Positions 1 through 9,283 of a stretch of DNA of 50,311 nucleotides are shown here, piece by piece. Below the pieces are notes generated by a model that was not told the origin of the DNA, did no database searches, and saw only the letters and a list, made by a program, of their open reading frames with translations. The DNA comes from an uncultured Prevotella sp. (GTDB lineage Bacteria; Bacteroidota; Bacteroidia; Bacteroidales; Bacteroidaceae), in contig ONYZ01000014.1 of assembly GCA_900322175.1 (NCBI GenBank), forward strand, positions 1 through 50,311, read 5' to 3'. A program made the position numbers and the translations under genes. Each line of letters begins with the position of its first letter. Within the stretch, counting starts at the first letter, position 1.

Positions 1-37
1 AGATCGACCTGAATAGTAATGATATTGCGTGTTCCAT
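1..37 (-). CDS. nqrE: NqrE, Na+-translocating NADH:quinone reductase subunit E (N-terminal end only)
   Basis: Only the first twelve codons are inside the window, reading MEHAISLLFRSI. This matches the usual start of NqrE, a six-helix membrane subunit of the Nqr sodium pump that together with NqrD holds an iron centre between them. The ATG lies 3 nt after the nqrD stop, as expected in the conserved nqrABCDEF order. The gene continues past the left edge. The assignment rests on this short N-terminus plus gene order. Confidence 0.8.
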   Translation of the reverse strand, partial: MEHAISLLFRSI

Positions 38-40
38 ATC

Positions 41-664
41 TTATTTCTCCTTATAAAAGTAAGCACGATGAACCCAAATCACACATCCCACGAGAATCAG
101 CGCCATTGCAGGCATCGTCATCATACCGTTGTTAACGTAACCGAAGTCGTAGCAGGCATCGGGCACAATCTGGAAGCCCAGCAGACTGCCGCGGCCCAGC
201 AACTCGCGAACGGCACCAACAATCACCAGAATCATAGCGTAGCCCAGACCGTTACCTACACCATCGAGGAACGAAGGCCAAGGCTTGTTCTGCATGGCGA
301 ACGCCTCGAGGCGACCCATCAGGATACAGTTGGTAATGATCAATCCTACATATACCGACAGCTGAACGCTCACATCATAAGCGAAAGCCTTCAGAATCTG
401 GCTAACAATAGTTACCAGCGCAGCCACAACCACCAGCTGAACCACAATACGAATACGGTTAGGGATAGTGTTGCGGATGATTGAGATAATCACGTTAGAG
501 AATGCGGTAATCACAGTAACGGCGAGTCCCATTACGATAGCAGGCTTAAGCTGCGATGTAACAGCCAATGCCGAACAGATACCCAGCACCTGACCGAGAA
601 TCGGATGGTCGACGTTCAACGGGTTTGTAAAAACCTCCTTATTTTGTTTACTGAATAATGCCAT
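41..664 (-). CDS. nqrD: NqrD, Na+-translocating NADH:quinone reductase subunit D
   Basis: Integral membrane subunit of the Nqr complex, which oxidises NADH, reduces quinone and exports Na+ across the inner membrane. The 207-residue protein has the expected six hydrophobic segments and the family signature NPLNVDHPILGQVLGICSAL near its N-terminus. I chose the ATG at 664 (MALFSKQNKE) because a GGAGGAG ribosome-binding site sits just upstream and homologues start here. An in-frame ATG at 697 would add eleven residues and run back into nqrC. NqrC ends only 4 nt upstream, so the two are probably translated together. Confidence 0.93.
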   Translation of the reverse strand: MALFSKQNKEVFTNPLNVDHPILGQVLGICSALAVTSQLKPAIVMGLAVTVITAFSNVIISIIRNTIPNRIRIVVQLVVVAALVTIVSQILKAFAYDVSVQLSVYVGLIITNCILMGRLEAFAMQNKPWPSFLDGVGNGLGYAMILVIVGAVRELLGRGSLLGFQIVPDACYDFGYVNNGMMTMPAMALILVGCVIWVHRAYFYKEK

Positions 665-668
665 AATC

Positions 669-1283
669 TTACTCCTCCTCTGCATTTGGTTTAACATTCT
701 TCAGACCGTCCTTCAGCATAGCATCTACACCATTCGAAGTCAGAGTAGCACCAGTTACACAGTCAACCTGAGTAGCGGGGTTCTCAACCTTCTTAACAAC
801 TGAAAGAACAACGTTGCCGTTCTCGTCCCAGATCTGCTTGCCGATGAACTTCTCTTGCCAAGCCTGAGAGTCCTTGATTTCAGCACCCAGACCGGCGGTC
901 TCACCCTCGTGGTTGAAGTATGCGCCGTAAACCTTGCCCTCTGGATCGATGGCAAGATAACCGCTGATACCACCCCAAAGGCCCATACCCTTCAGACTAA
1001 CTACCTGAATAGCCTTGCCATCTATCTGACAAGCATAGGTCTTCTGTCCGTCCTTCTCCTGCTCGTCCTTTACCACCTCGGCATACTTAGCCTCGGCAGC
1101 CGAGCCGTCAAGGTCGCGGATGTTGAGCGAGTAGAGAATCTGTTTCTTTACATCGAGAGCCACGTTAGCATCCTGCATAGGCTTCAAAGCTGTATAAACA
1201 AAAGCCAACAGGAAGGCCACGATAACAACGAGTACCGCGCTATATATAATAATGTACGCGTTAGAGTTTGTATTCAGTTTCAT
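669..1283 (-). CDS. nqrC: NqrC, Na+-translocating NADH:quinone reductase subunit C
   Basis: Membrane-anchored, periplasm-facing flavoprotein subunit of the Nqr pump. It has one N-terminal transmembrane helix (about residues 10-32) and then an FMN-binding domain. Near the C-terminus the motif CVTGATLTSNGVDAML carries the threonine to which FMN is joined by a phosphoester bond in this family (S/TGATxT). Length (204 aa) is somewhat below that of the Vibrio protein, as is usual in Bacteroidota. The start overlaps the nqrB stop by 4 nt (ATGA-type coupling). Confidence 0.93.
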   Translation of the reverse strand: MKLNTNSNAYIIIYSAVLVVIVAFLLAFVYTALKPMQDANVALDVKKQILYSLNIRDLDGSAAEAKYAEVVKDEQEKDGQKTYACQIDGKAIQVVSLKGMGLWGGISGYLAIDPEGKVYGAYFNHEGETAGLGAEIKDSQAWQEKFIGKQIWDENGNVVLSVVKKVENPATQVDCVTGATLTSNGVDAMLKDGLKNVKPNAEEE

Positions 1284-2440
1284 TTGCGACCTCCTCTCTT
1301 TAAACGTTTTGTGATATTGCGCTCAACGATGAAGTGGTCAATCGTAGGAGCAAACATATTTCCAAAGAAGATGGCGAGCATCATACCCTCAGGATAACCG
1401 GCATTCATCACACGGATGATGATGGCCATAGCACCAATCAGGAATCCATAGATATACTGACCGGTAGTGGTGCGGCAAGATGTTACAGGGTCGGTAGCCA
1501 TAAACACAGCTCCGAATGCGAAACCACCCATTACAAAGTGGTGCCACCAAGTCATGCCCTGACCAGTCTGCTCGAACAGTACTGCGAATGCGATACCACC
1601 AACGAACACGCTGAACATGGTGCGCCAAGAGGCGATGCCAGTCCACAGCAGGATAGCAGCACCGATAGCGATAGCAACGAGCGAAGTCTCACCGATAGAA
1701 CCAGGGATAAATCCGAGGGCCATATCGAGGATTGACGAATCGGGAGTGATGTTCTGAGCCAGCTGACCAAGTGGTGTAGCAGCCGTAAAGCCATCGGGCA
1801 GGTCGTTACCCAGACCGAAGATAGAGCTCTGAGCCACCCAAACGGTATCGCCAGTCATCTTTGAAGGATAAGCGAAGAACAGGAACATACGTGCTGCTAC
1901 AGCGGGGTTGAAGATGTTCATACCTGTACCACCGAAGATCTCCTTACAGAAGATAACTGAGAATGCGCAGGCCAGAGCCAGCATCCACAATGGACAGCCA
2001 ATAGGAATAATGAGTGGAATGATGATACCCGATACGAGGTAACCCTCCTGGATCTCCTCTCCCTTCCACTGTGCCCAGGCAAACTCGATGCCCAGACCAA
2101 CGATATAGCTAACCAGAATCTTTGGCAGAACAGCCAGGAAGCCGTAAGCAAAGAGCTCGCAGAACGAAGCACCAGCGAGTGTACCGGCAGCAGCATAGTT
2201 CTGATATCCGATGTTATACATACCAAACAGCATGGCGGGCATCAGGGCGATAACCACCATACTCATAATACGCTTCGAGTCGATGGAATCGTGAATATTC
2301 ACGCCACCAGCCTTCGCTGTGTCATTAGGCACATAGAGGAAGGTCTCAAAGCCGTCGAATACCGAGCGGAAGGCATGTAACTTGCCACCCTCCTCGAAAT
2401 TCGGCTTGATCTTATTGAGATAATTTCTTAAAAAGCTCAT
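1280..2440 (-). CDS. nqrB: NqrB, Na+-translocating NADH:quinone reductase subunit B
   Basis: Largest membrane subunit of the Nqr complex (386 aa, about ten hydrophobic segments). It carries a covalent FMN and riboflavin and contributes to the Na+ path and quinone site. The FMN motif reads DGFTAATPLG at about residues 216-225, equivalent to DGFSGAT in Vibrio, with Thr222 as the predicted attachment residue. The family motif GGTGMNIFNPAVAARMFLFF is also present. It starts 3 nt after the nqrA stop and overlaps nqrC by 4 nt. Confidence 0.94.
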   Translation of the reverse strand: MSFLRNYLNKIKPNFEEGGKLHAFRSVFDGFETFLYVPNDTAKAGGVNIHDSIDSKRIMSMVVIALMPAMLFGMYNIGYQNYAAAGTLAGASFCELFAYGFLAVLPKILVSYIVGLGIEFAWAQWKGEEIQEGYLVSGIIIPLIIPIGCPLWMLALACAFSVIFCKEIFGGTGMNIFNPAVAARMFLFFAYPSKMTGDTVWVAQSSIFGLGNDLPDGFTAATPLGQLAQNITPDSSILDMALGFIPGSIGETSLVAIAIGAAILLWTGIASWRTMFSVFVGGIAFAVLFEQTGQGMTWWHHFVMGGFAFGAVFMATDPVTSCRTTTGQYIYGFLIGAMAIIIRVMNAGYPEGMMLAIFFGNMFAPTIDHFIVERNITKRLKRGGRK

Positions 2441-2443
2441 AGT

Positions 2444-3787
2444 CTATGCGTTTTCTTTACGTAAAATATTCAGTCCTTCACGCACGATGCGCTGCAACTC
2501 CAACTTTGATGAATCAACAAATTCTGCTAGAGCAAAGTCCTCAGGAGCAACCTCGTAGATACCTAGAGCCTCCTGGCGGTCGATATCGCCAGCGATGATA
2601 GCCTTGATGAGGTATTCGCCGTAGATATCCATAGGCAGCACCTTATCGTACTCGCCACTCATAATCATGTGACGCTCGCCCCCCTTCACGCGGGCATCGA
2701 GTGCATAGTTCTTCTTGCCACACAGCCAAGAGAAGTAGCTGCGGTTGACAGAGAACTGCTTGAAACGTGGAAGAATCCAACCCAGCATCTCGTCGGCATC
2801 GTTACCTTCGGGGATAACAGTAATCTCAGAGGTGTGAGCACCCAGGAAGCCATCCTTGGTAGTTGGACGACCTGTCAGCACATTACCATTGATAATACGA
2901 ACGCTCTTCTGTGCATCATAGCTGTTACTCAAGAGTGTAGAGAGCTCCTCGCCTACCAGCATATCAACGTGGGCAGGATTCTTAATCTCGCTACCACACA
3001 GGGCTACGGTACGACGCAGATCAACCTTACCAGTATTAAACAGACGACCGATGAACAGCACTACCGATGGGTCGCCAATGGTCCAAACCACTTCGCCCTT
3101 GTTTACTGGATCGGTGTTGTTAACCTGTACGCCTACGTTACCTGCAGGGCACTTACCATCCCACACGCATACCTCAGCATTCTTGATGTGCTCGAGTTTA
3201 GATCCAACGCCAACACCCAGATAAACGGTAGTAATCTTAGACAGCGCGTCAATACCAGTCTGGAAGTCGGCCTCCTGACCCTGTACTTCATACTCAAAGT
3301 TGCATGCCAGAGGCTTGTCACGCAGGGCAGAAACAAAAATTGCCTTCGGCTTTACACTCGGATTGGTGGATACAGCGTAGGGCAACTGGTTGATATAACC
3401 AAAGATTCCTGCTTCTAGCAGCGCATTAATCACTTGCTCGCCCACAAGCTTGCTGACGTCTTTCTTACCGAAGTCGGTGAACTCCTGCTTCCCGTCGGCA
3501 TCCACTCTCACGCTGAGCACTTTTCTGCGTTCGCCACGCACCACTTCGCGGACTGTTCCGCTAACTGGCGAGGCAAACTTCACTTCAGGATACTGCTTGT
3601 TGATAAACAAGGCATCCCCGGCCTTGACATGGTCGCCCTCCTTGACAACAACCTTCGGAGTCACACCCTCAAAATCGTCGGGAACAAGCGCAAACTTGCC
3701 GTTCGATTTCAGCTGGATTTTCTTCTCCTCGGCCTTGCCCTCAAGGGTAATGTCTAAGCCTTTGCGTAACTTAATTACATTTGCCAT
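2444..3787 (-). CDS. nqrA: NqrA, Na+-translocating NADH:quinone reductase subunit A
   Basis: First gene of the nqr operon, encoding the cytoplasm-facing NqrA subunit (447 aa), which has no transmembrane helix and takes part in the quinone end of the reaction. The N-terminus IKLRKGLDITLEGKAEE and the biotinyl-like stretch around KVVVKEGDHVKAGDALF are typical. Residues VDLRRTVALCGSEIKNPAHV belong to the conserved core. It is preceded by a -7 box at 3826-3833 and a roughly 35-nt leader without an obvious Shine-Dalgarno sequence. Confidence 0.94.
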   Translation of the reverse strand: MANVIKLRKGLDITLEGKAEEKKIQLKSNGKFALVPDDFEGVTPKVVVKEGDHVKAGDALFINKQYPEVKFASPVSGTVREVVRGERRKVLSVRVDADGKQEFTDFGKKDVSKLVGEQVINALLEAGIFGYINQLPYAVSTNPSVKPKAIFVSALRDKPLACNFEYEVQGQEADFQTGIDALSKITTVYLGVGVGSKLEHIKNAEVCVWDGKCPAGNVGVQVNNTDPVNKGEVVWTIGDPSVVLFIGRLFNTGKVDLRRTVALCGSEIKNPAHVDMLVGEELSTLLSNSYDAQKSVRIINGNVLTGRPTTKDGFLGAHTSEITVIPEGNDADEMLGWILPRFKQFSVNRSYFSWLCGKKNYALDARVKGGERHMIMSGEYDKVLPMDIYGEYLIKAIIAGDIDRQEALGIYEVAPEDFALAEFVDSSKLELQRIVREGLNILRKENA

Positions 3788-3825
3788 TTATATCAGAAAT
3801 TATTGAATAGTGTTCTTTGCGAGTG

Positions 3826-3859
3826 CAAAATTACTAAAAAAAAGCCATATAATAACAAA
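3826..3859 (-). promoter_or_regulatory. Promoter of the nqr operon
   Basis: On the minus strand the -7 box TAATTTTG lies at 3826-3833, and a TTTG at 3856-3859 sits 22 nt upstream, slightly more than the usual 19-20 nt. This is the Bacteroidota sigma-ABfr promoter type (TTTG / TAnnTTTG). It leaves a leader of about 35 nt before nqrA. Confidence 0.65.
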
Positions 3860-3884
3860 TAATGGAAAAAAAATGCTCGAATCC

Positions 3885-3897
3885 CGACAAAATGTCG
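3885..3897. repeat. Small palindrome abutting the tamB -7 box
   Basis: CGACA-AAA-TGTCG is a perfect 5-3-5 inverted repeat ending at the base before the TAATTTTG box of tamB, so it fills the promoter spacer. Its position suits an operator. The arms are short and chance occurrence is possible. Confidence 0.35.
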
Positions 3898-3905
3898 TAA
3901 TTTTG
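3898..3905 (+). promoter_or_regulatory. -7 box of tamB, 4 nt before its start codon
   Basis: TAATTTTG matches the Bacteroidota -7 consensus TAnnTTTG. No TTTG is present at the -33 position. The GTG start of tamB follows after four bases (CCTC), so a transcript from this box would have almost no 5' leader. Confidence 0.6.
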
Positions 3906-3909
3906 CCTC

Positions 3910-6900
3910 GTGAAGTTACTTAAACGATTCATTAGTTGGACAATTTGGGGTGTCATTTTGCTTAACATGGCACTCATGGCTGTATCATATATCCCCCAGA
4001 TTCAAAGCTATCTTGGCAGCAAGGTTGCGGGAGCTATTTCAGAAAAATTAGCTACTAGCGTAAGTGTTGGCAGAGTAGATTTGGGGTTCTTTAATCGTGT
4101 GATTATCGACGATGTACATATACTCGACCAGCAGCAACAGGAAATGCTACGCGTGGGCCGTCTGTCTGTACGTCTGGAACTGTGGCCGCTGATAGATGGT
4201 AAAATATCGATTTCATCAGCCCAGTTGTTTGGTGCACATTTCTTATTATATAAGGAAAATGCAGAGAGTAAGCCAAACTTCCAGTTTGTTCTCGATTCAT
4301 TGGCTTCGAAGGACACCACCAATCACACGCCACTAGACCTGCACATTAACTCGCTGATTATACGCCGTTCCAGTCTGGCTTACGACCAAAAAGACCAGCC
4401 CAAGACTGATGGTGTATTTAATCCTCTACACCTGAATGTACACGACCTGAGCGCACATATCAACCTGAAAGAATTAACTGATGACTCACTGGACGTAAAT
4501 GTTAAACGCTTGGAGTTTAAGGAACATTGTGGTCTGGTGGTTAAGCGTATAAAGCTGTATCTTGCAGCAGGTAAAAAACGTTCGAAAGTAGAAAATCTAC
4601 TGGTAGAATTACCCAACTCCCGATTGCAGATTGACACACTTAATGCAACCTATTTATTGAACGACAGCGGTCTGCAGAAAGGATCGCTTGAGTACTGTGG
4701 AAGAATTTCCAACACATCCATAAATCCCTCAGAACTAGCATGTTTCGTTCCTATACTCAAGAATACCTCAAGCAGTATTTCCGTATCAACAGATTTCCGC
4801 GGAACCGATTCGCAGATTAACATTCCCAATCTGATTGTGTCAACTAAAGGACACGAACTTGACATTAATGCCCACGGATGGATAGCCGATTGGCAGAAGC
4901 GCCCTTCATGGGATTTGCAACTTAACCACTTTGCCATATCCGAGGGATATATCAGCATGTTGGCCAATGCTTTCCCACAGATTCCATCGGAGTTGATGCG
5001 AATTGGCGACATACAAGTTTCAGCCGACTGCGCACGCAATCAGCAAGGTGCAGGACATCTGCATGCCGACGTGCGCACAAATGCTGGCATAGCAAAGGCT
5101 GATATGAATTTAGATACCGACCAATCATTTGCTGGCAAAGTAGAGATAACAGCCCTGAACCTGCGCCAAATACTGGCAAGCAACGACTTGGGCAAAATGA
5201 GCTCCACACTAACACTTAACGGTAAACTGCACGAAAACCAAAAGCCAGACTTAAATGTAGAAGGAACCATAACCGACTTAGACTACAAAGGATATTCATA
5301 CCATAATCTAGCCATCAACAGCGGATACAATCATGGTTTGGCAACAGGTATATTTGATATCAACGATCCTAACATTGAAGCAACAATAAAAGTTGAACTA
5401 TCAGACGAGCATATCAATCCTAACAAGTTGAATAGCATCAAACTACAAGCTTCGATTGACAGATACAATCCTCAAAATCTGCACCTAACAGACCAATGGG
5501 GAGAGGCAACACTTAGCGGACAATTAGAGGCTGATATAACAGCCCGGAATTTTAACGATGCCCAAGGCAATGTCCGCCTGAGAGAGTTCAACATTTCGGC
5601 AACTGATACACAGCCCGCCTATCGTCTTGACAACCTCAACATCACCACTGGTCATGACAACGGCATACATTTCATCACAGTTAAGAGTGATTTTGCCGAT
5701 GCTGAGCTCAAGGGGCAATTCGACTATCAGACATTAGCTGCGTCATTCATCAACTTGATAAAGTCCAAACTACCAACCCTACCTATTTTGCCCCAAAAGA
5801 CTATCAAGTCCAACAACAATTACATTCTACGACTGATGGTAAGCAAAAGCGACTGGTTGAACCGCATGTTCGGTATTGACCTGCACTTACGTCAGCCGCT
5901 TACTCTGCAAGCCAGAGTCAACGACTACACAAGCGAGCTATATCTTAATGGCGAGGTACCATCGTTTGCTTACAACGGGACATGGTATAGCGATGGATAC
6001 GTGAATATTTCATCGCCAGCCGATACACTACGCTGCAACCTGAACATCAGTAAGCAGATGGAAAACGGCCAGAATTTCAACCTTGGACTTACGGCCGATG
6101 CTGCCGACAACAACCTAGCAACATCGATCATCTGGGACAATAACGACCCTACAGAACGCATGAGCGGTCAGCTAAACACTATCATGCAGCTATATCATAA
6201 TGTAGCAAACAAACCTGAAGCACACTTCCGTATAATGCCTTCGCACATCATTCTGCGAGGCGAGAACTGGAATGTAGAACCTTCGGACGTGCTCTACAGC
6301 GACAAGTTTCTGCTGATAGACCATGTCTCAATACAGCATGGCAAACAGCACATTATCGTTGACGGTATAGCTTCGAAGAACGAAAGCGACTCTCTGACGG
6401 TAGATCTACGCGACGTTGAGGTGGGTTATATCCTTGACCTTGTAGACTTTCATAGTGTAGAATTCAGCGGAAAGGCAAGTGGCAAGGCACACGCATGGTT
6501 GCTGTTCGACGAATTCGAGGCAAATGCCGACTTAATCGTCGATGAATTCAAATTTGAGCGCGGCAATATGGGGCAATTGCATGCCTTGGCCAACTGGAAT
6601 CACGAGGCAGAACAGATAGACATCCACGCCATAGCCGACGACGGTCCTGACAGCAAAACGAACATTAATGGCTATGTATCGCCTGCACACAATACCATAG
6701 ATCTGGGAATCGAGGCTGACGGGACCAGTATAGAATTTATGCACAACTTCACGAACAGCTTCCTTAGCAGCATAACAGGCAAAGCCGATGGTATGGCACG
6801 TCTTTCGGGCACTCTGGACAACATCAACCTTACGGGACAATTAGTTGTAGATGGCGAAGCAAGCGTCACCCCACTCAACACAACATACAAACTAGAACGC

Positions 6901-8334
6901 GATACCGTAGTGATGATACCCAATGAAATTGAGCTAAGACACCTGCGTATCGTGGATGTACTAGGAAATGAAGGTTTCCTCTCAGGTGGAATCCACCACG
7001 AACACCTTACAAATCTAAGCTACGACCTATTTGTAGAGGCAAGCGACCTGCTAGCTTACGATTTCACAGATTTTGGAGAGTCAACTTTCTATGGCACAGT
7101 ATACGCTTCGGGTGATGTATCTATCAGCGGACACGACAACGATGTAACAATCAATTGCAACGTTACCCCACAACCTGGTTCGGTTTTCGTTTATAATGCC
7201 GCCAGCCCCGATGCAATCAGCAATCAGGAGTTTATCACTTGGGAGAAGCTAAGCAACTCTAAAGGGGCAAGTAAAACTGGCACCATGGAAAAAAACAAAG
7301 CTACCAGCTCGAGAGCAGAAGATACCGACATCTATATCAACTTCCAAATAAATACCACCCCCGATGCTGCACTCAAGTTGCTGATGGACGAAAACACAAA
7401 GGATTATATCACGCTGTATGGAAACGGCTCGCTACGTGCCTCTTTCCACAACAAGGGTTCATTCAACATGTTCGGCACTTATACTGTAGATCACGGAACA
7501 TACGGCATAACAATACAAAACATCATCAAGAAGAACTTCACATTCAATCGCGGTGGAACCATCGTTTTCGGTGGCGACCCATATCAGGCTGCACTCAATC
7601 TGCAAGCCGTTTATACGGTTAGCGGCGTAAGCCTCTCTGACCTCAATATAGGCAATTCGTTCAGTAGCAACACTATCCGTGTGAACTGCCTAATGAATAT
7701 CGGCGGACAGCCAGCTGCCCCACAGGTAGACTTCGACCTGGAAATGCCAACAGTTAACGCCGACGAGCAGCAGATGGTACGCTCGATTATCAACGGTCAA
7801 CAAGAAATGAACCAGCAGGTAGTATATCTATTGGCGATAGGCAGATTCTATAATCAAGGAGCCAACAACAGCTCTACTAACGAGCGGGCTGACCAAACCA
7901 CGCTAGCCATGCAAAGTTTCCTTTCTGGCACACTTTCCACGCAGATAAACACTCTCATCAATCAGTTTATCAAAAACGACAACTGGAACTTTGGAGCCAA
8001 CATCTCTACAGGAGACGAAGGATGGCATAATGCTGAATATGAAGGAGTTATCAACGGCCGCATGCTTAACAACCGTCTACTCATTAACGGTCAGTTTGGC
8101 TATCGTGACAACGCCACGCAGGCCAGTCCATCATTCATTGGCGACTTTGATTTGCAGTACCTGCTCTACCCAAATGGCAACCTGGCGCTGAAGGTTTACA
8201 ACCAGACCAACGACCGCTACTTCACAAAATCAAGCCTCAACACCCAAGGTATAGGCCTCATCATGAAGAAGGATTTCAACGGCATCCGCGATTTATTCTC
8301 GTCAAAGAAGCGCAAACGCAAAGACAAAAAATAG
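3910..8334 (+). CDS. tamB: TamB-family translocation and assembly module protein
   Basis: Very large (1474 aa) periplasmic AsmA/TamB-type protein. An uncleaved N-terminal signal anchor (about residues 8-28, ISWTIWGVILLNMALMAVSY) is followed by a long repetitive beta-rich region and the C-terminal DUF490/TamB domain (roughly the last 350 residues, with blocks such as GTYTVDHGTYGITIQNI and GGTIVFGGDPYQAALNLQA). TamB proteins form hydrophobic grooves bridging the inner and outer membranes and are linked to lipid transport or outer-membrane protein assembly. No tamA is seen beside it. The start is GTG at 3910; an in-frame TAA at 3898-3900 rules out anything earlier, and the next ATG would cut off much of the anchor. 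Confidence 0.9.
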   Translation: MKLLKRFISWTIWGVILLNMALMAVSYIPQIQSYLGSKVAGAISEKLATSVSVGRVDLGFFNRVIIDDVHILDQQQQEMLRVGRLSVRLELWPLIDGKISISSAQLFGAHFLLYKENAESKPNFQFVLDSLASKDTTNHTPLDLHINSLIIRRSSLAYDQKDQPKTDGVFNPLHLNVHDLSAHINLKELTDDSLDVNVKRLEFKEHCGLVVKRIKLYLAAGKKRSKVENLLVELPNSRLQIDTLNATYLLNDSGLQKGSLEYCGRISNTSINPSELACFVPILKNTSSSISVSTDFRGTDSQINIPNLIVSTKGHELDINAHGWIADWQKRPSWDLQLNHFAISEGYISMLANAFPQIPSELMRIGDIQVSADCARNQQGAGHLHADVRTNAGIAKADMNLDTDQSFAGKVEITALNLRQILASNDLGKMSSTLTLNGKLHENQKPDLNVEGTITDLDYKGYSYHNLAINSGYNHGLATGIFDINDPNIEATIKVELSDEHINPNKLNSIKLQASIDRYNPQNLHLTDQWGEATLSGQLEADITARNFNDAQGNVRLREFNISATDTQPAYRLDNLNITTGHDNGIHFITVKSDFADAELKGQFDYQTLAASFINLIKSKLPTLPILPQKTIKSNNNYILRLMVSKSDWLNRMFGIDLHLRQPLTLQARVNDYTSELYLNGEVPSFAYNGTWYSDGYVNISSPADTLRCNLNISKQMENGQNFNLGLTADAADNNLATSIIWDNNDPTERMSGQLNTIMQLYHNVANKPEAHFRIMPSHIILRGENWNVEPSDVLYSDKFLLIDHVSIQHGKQHIIVDGIASKNESDSLTVDLRDVEVGYILDLVDFHSVEFSGKASGKAHAWLLFDEFEANADLIVDEFKFERGNMGQLHALANWNHEAEQIDIHAIADDGPDSKTNINGYVSPAHNTIDLGIEADGTSIEFMHNFTNSFLSSITGKADGMARLSGTLDNINLTGQLVVDGEASVTPLNTTYKLERDTVVMIPNEIELRHLRIVDVLGNEGFLSGGIHHEHLTNLSYDLFVEASDLLAYDFTDFGESTFYGTVYASGDVSISGHDNDVTINCNVTPQPGSVFVYNAASPDAISNQEFITWEKLSNSKGASKTGTMEKNKATSSRAEDTDIYINFQINTTPDAALKLLMDENTKDYITLYGNGSLRASFHNKGSFNMFGTYTVDHGTYGITIQNIIKKNFTFNRGGTIVFGGDPYQAALNLQAVYTVSGVSLSDLNIGNSFSSNTIRVNCLMNIGGQPAAPQVDFDLEMPTVNADEQQMVRSIINGQQEMNQQVVYLLAIGRFYNQGANNSSTNERADQTTLAMQSFLSGTLSTQINTLINQFIKNDNWNFGANISTGDEGWHNAEYEGVINGRMLNNRLLINGQFGYRDNATQASPSFIGDFDLQYLLYPNGNLALKVYNQTNDRYFTKSSLNTQGIGLIMKKDFNGIRDLFSSKKRKRKDKK

Positions 8335-8335
8335 G

Positions 8336-8351
8336 CACGGATTACACGGAT
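8336..8351. repeat. Short direct repeat between convergent genes
   Basis: The 26-nt gap between tamB and the EamA gene contains two imperfect copies of CACGGAT(TA) back to back. Similar ACACGGATT-type tandem copies recur in Bacteroides and Prevotella intergenic DNA, from memory. No hairpin terminator is visible here. Confidence 0.3.
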
Positions 8352-8360
8352 ATAAAAAAA

Positions 8361-9278
8361 CTACTTGCTACCGATGTAGAGGAATACCATACCAAGGAGT
8401 ACGAGGGCAAGGTCGAAAGCTTTGGCTTTGAGATTCTTTTCATGGAAAAACATCGCGCCAAACATAAAGCTGACGATAACACTACCACGACGAATCATAG
8501 ACACGATGCTAATCATTGCCTCGGGTAATGAGAGCGAATAGAAATACATAAAGTCGGCTGTTGAAAGGAACAGGCTTACACCAACAATCGACCAAGACCA
8601 ATGAAACGGGGTAGTCTGCTCGTGCTTAGGCCACCACAGCAACCAAAGCATAGCTCCCATCATAAAACATTGATAGATGTTGTACCACGACTGTACCATC
8701 ATACGGTCAAGCCCTACTCCACCACTCGCCATTGGCGCCATAAGATATTTATCGTATAAGCCACTCACAGCTCCCAGCACAGCAGCTCCAACAATCATGT
8801 ATATCCAATGATCGTGCTTAAAGTCGATGCCCTCCTTCTTACCGCTTCGGCTAAGCAACAGGAACGAAGCGATTGCAAGCAACACACCTATCCATTGCCA
8901 ATGGTTAAGTCGCTCGCCAAACACTAACAGCGCTCCAACCAGCACCATCACAGGCCGTGTGGCATTGATAGGGCCTACGATAGTAAGCGGCAGATGTTTC
9001 ATACCGAAATAGCCTAATATCCAACTAGACAATACGATTAGCGACTTTAGCAAGATATACTTATGCATCTCCCATCCACCACTTGCTACATGGAATATGC
9101 TACCATCCAGTACATCGGTTGCACCACTAATAATGATAAACGGTAGGAATATAATACTAGAAAACAATGTATTAAGAAACAATACCGGTATCACAGCGTT
9201 GCCCCTCAGAGCATGTTTCTTCAACGAATCATAGCAGCCCAACAAAGCTGCCGACATAAAAGCTAAAATTAACCACAT
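8361..9278 (-). CDS. EamA/DMT-superfamily transporter
   Basis: A 305-residue protein made almost entirely of hydrophobic helices (about ten), with the two-fold repeat of the drug/metabolite transporter superfamily. The second half ends in GSVIVSFMFGAMFFHEKN and LLGMVFLYIG, the usual EamA closing pattern (SVLVALILGYLFLGE-like). The substrate cannot be read from the sequence; relatives export amino acids, sugars or other metabolites. It lies 5 nt after truA on the same strand, so it is probably co-transcribed with it. Confidence 0.85.
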   Translation of the reverse strand: MWLILAFMSAALLGCYDSLKKHALRGNAVIPVLFLNTLFSSIIFLPFIIISGATDVLDGSIFHVASGGWEMHKYILLKSLIVLSSWILGYFGMKHLPLTIVGPINATRPVMVLVGALLVFGERLNHWQWIGVLLAIASFLLLSRSGKKEGIDFKHDHWIYMIVGAAVLGAVSGLYDKYLMAPMASGGVGLDRMMVQSWYNIYQCFMMGAMLWLLWWPKHEQTTPFHWSWSIVGVSLFLSTADFMYFYSLSLPEAMISIVSMIRRGSVIVSFMFGAMFFHEKNLKAKAFDLALVLLGMVFLYIGSK

Positions 9279-9283
9279 ATATA

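Noticed and set aside
665-697. Earlier start for NqrD
   Set aside because: The ATG at 664 has a GGAGGAG site at proper distance and matches the usual NqrD N-terminus; the earlier ATG lies inside nqrC.
855-1397. Long open frame on the plus strand over nqrC and nqrB
   Set aside because: It is antisense to two well-conserved Nqr genes, has no recognisable protein and no promoter.
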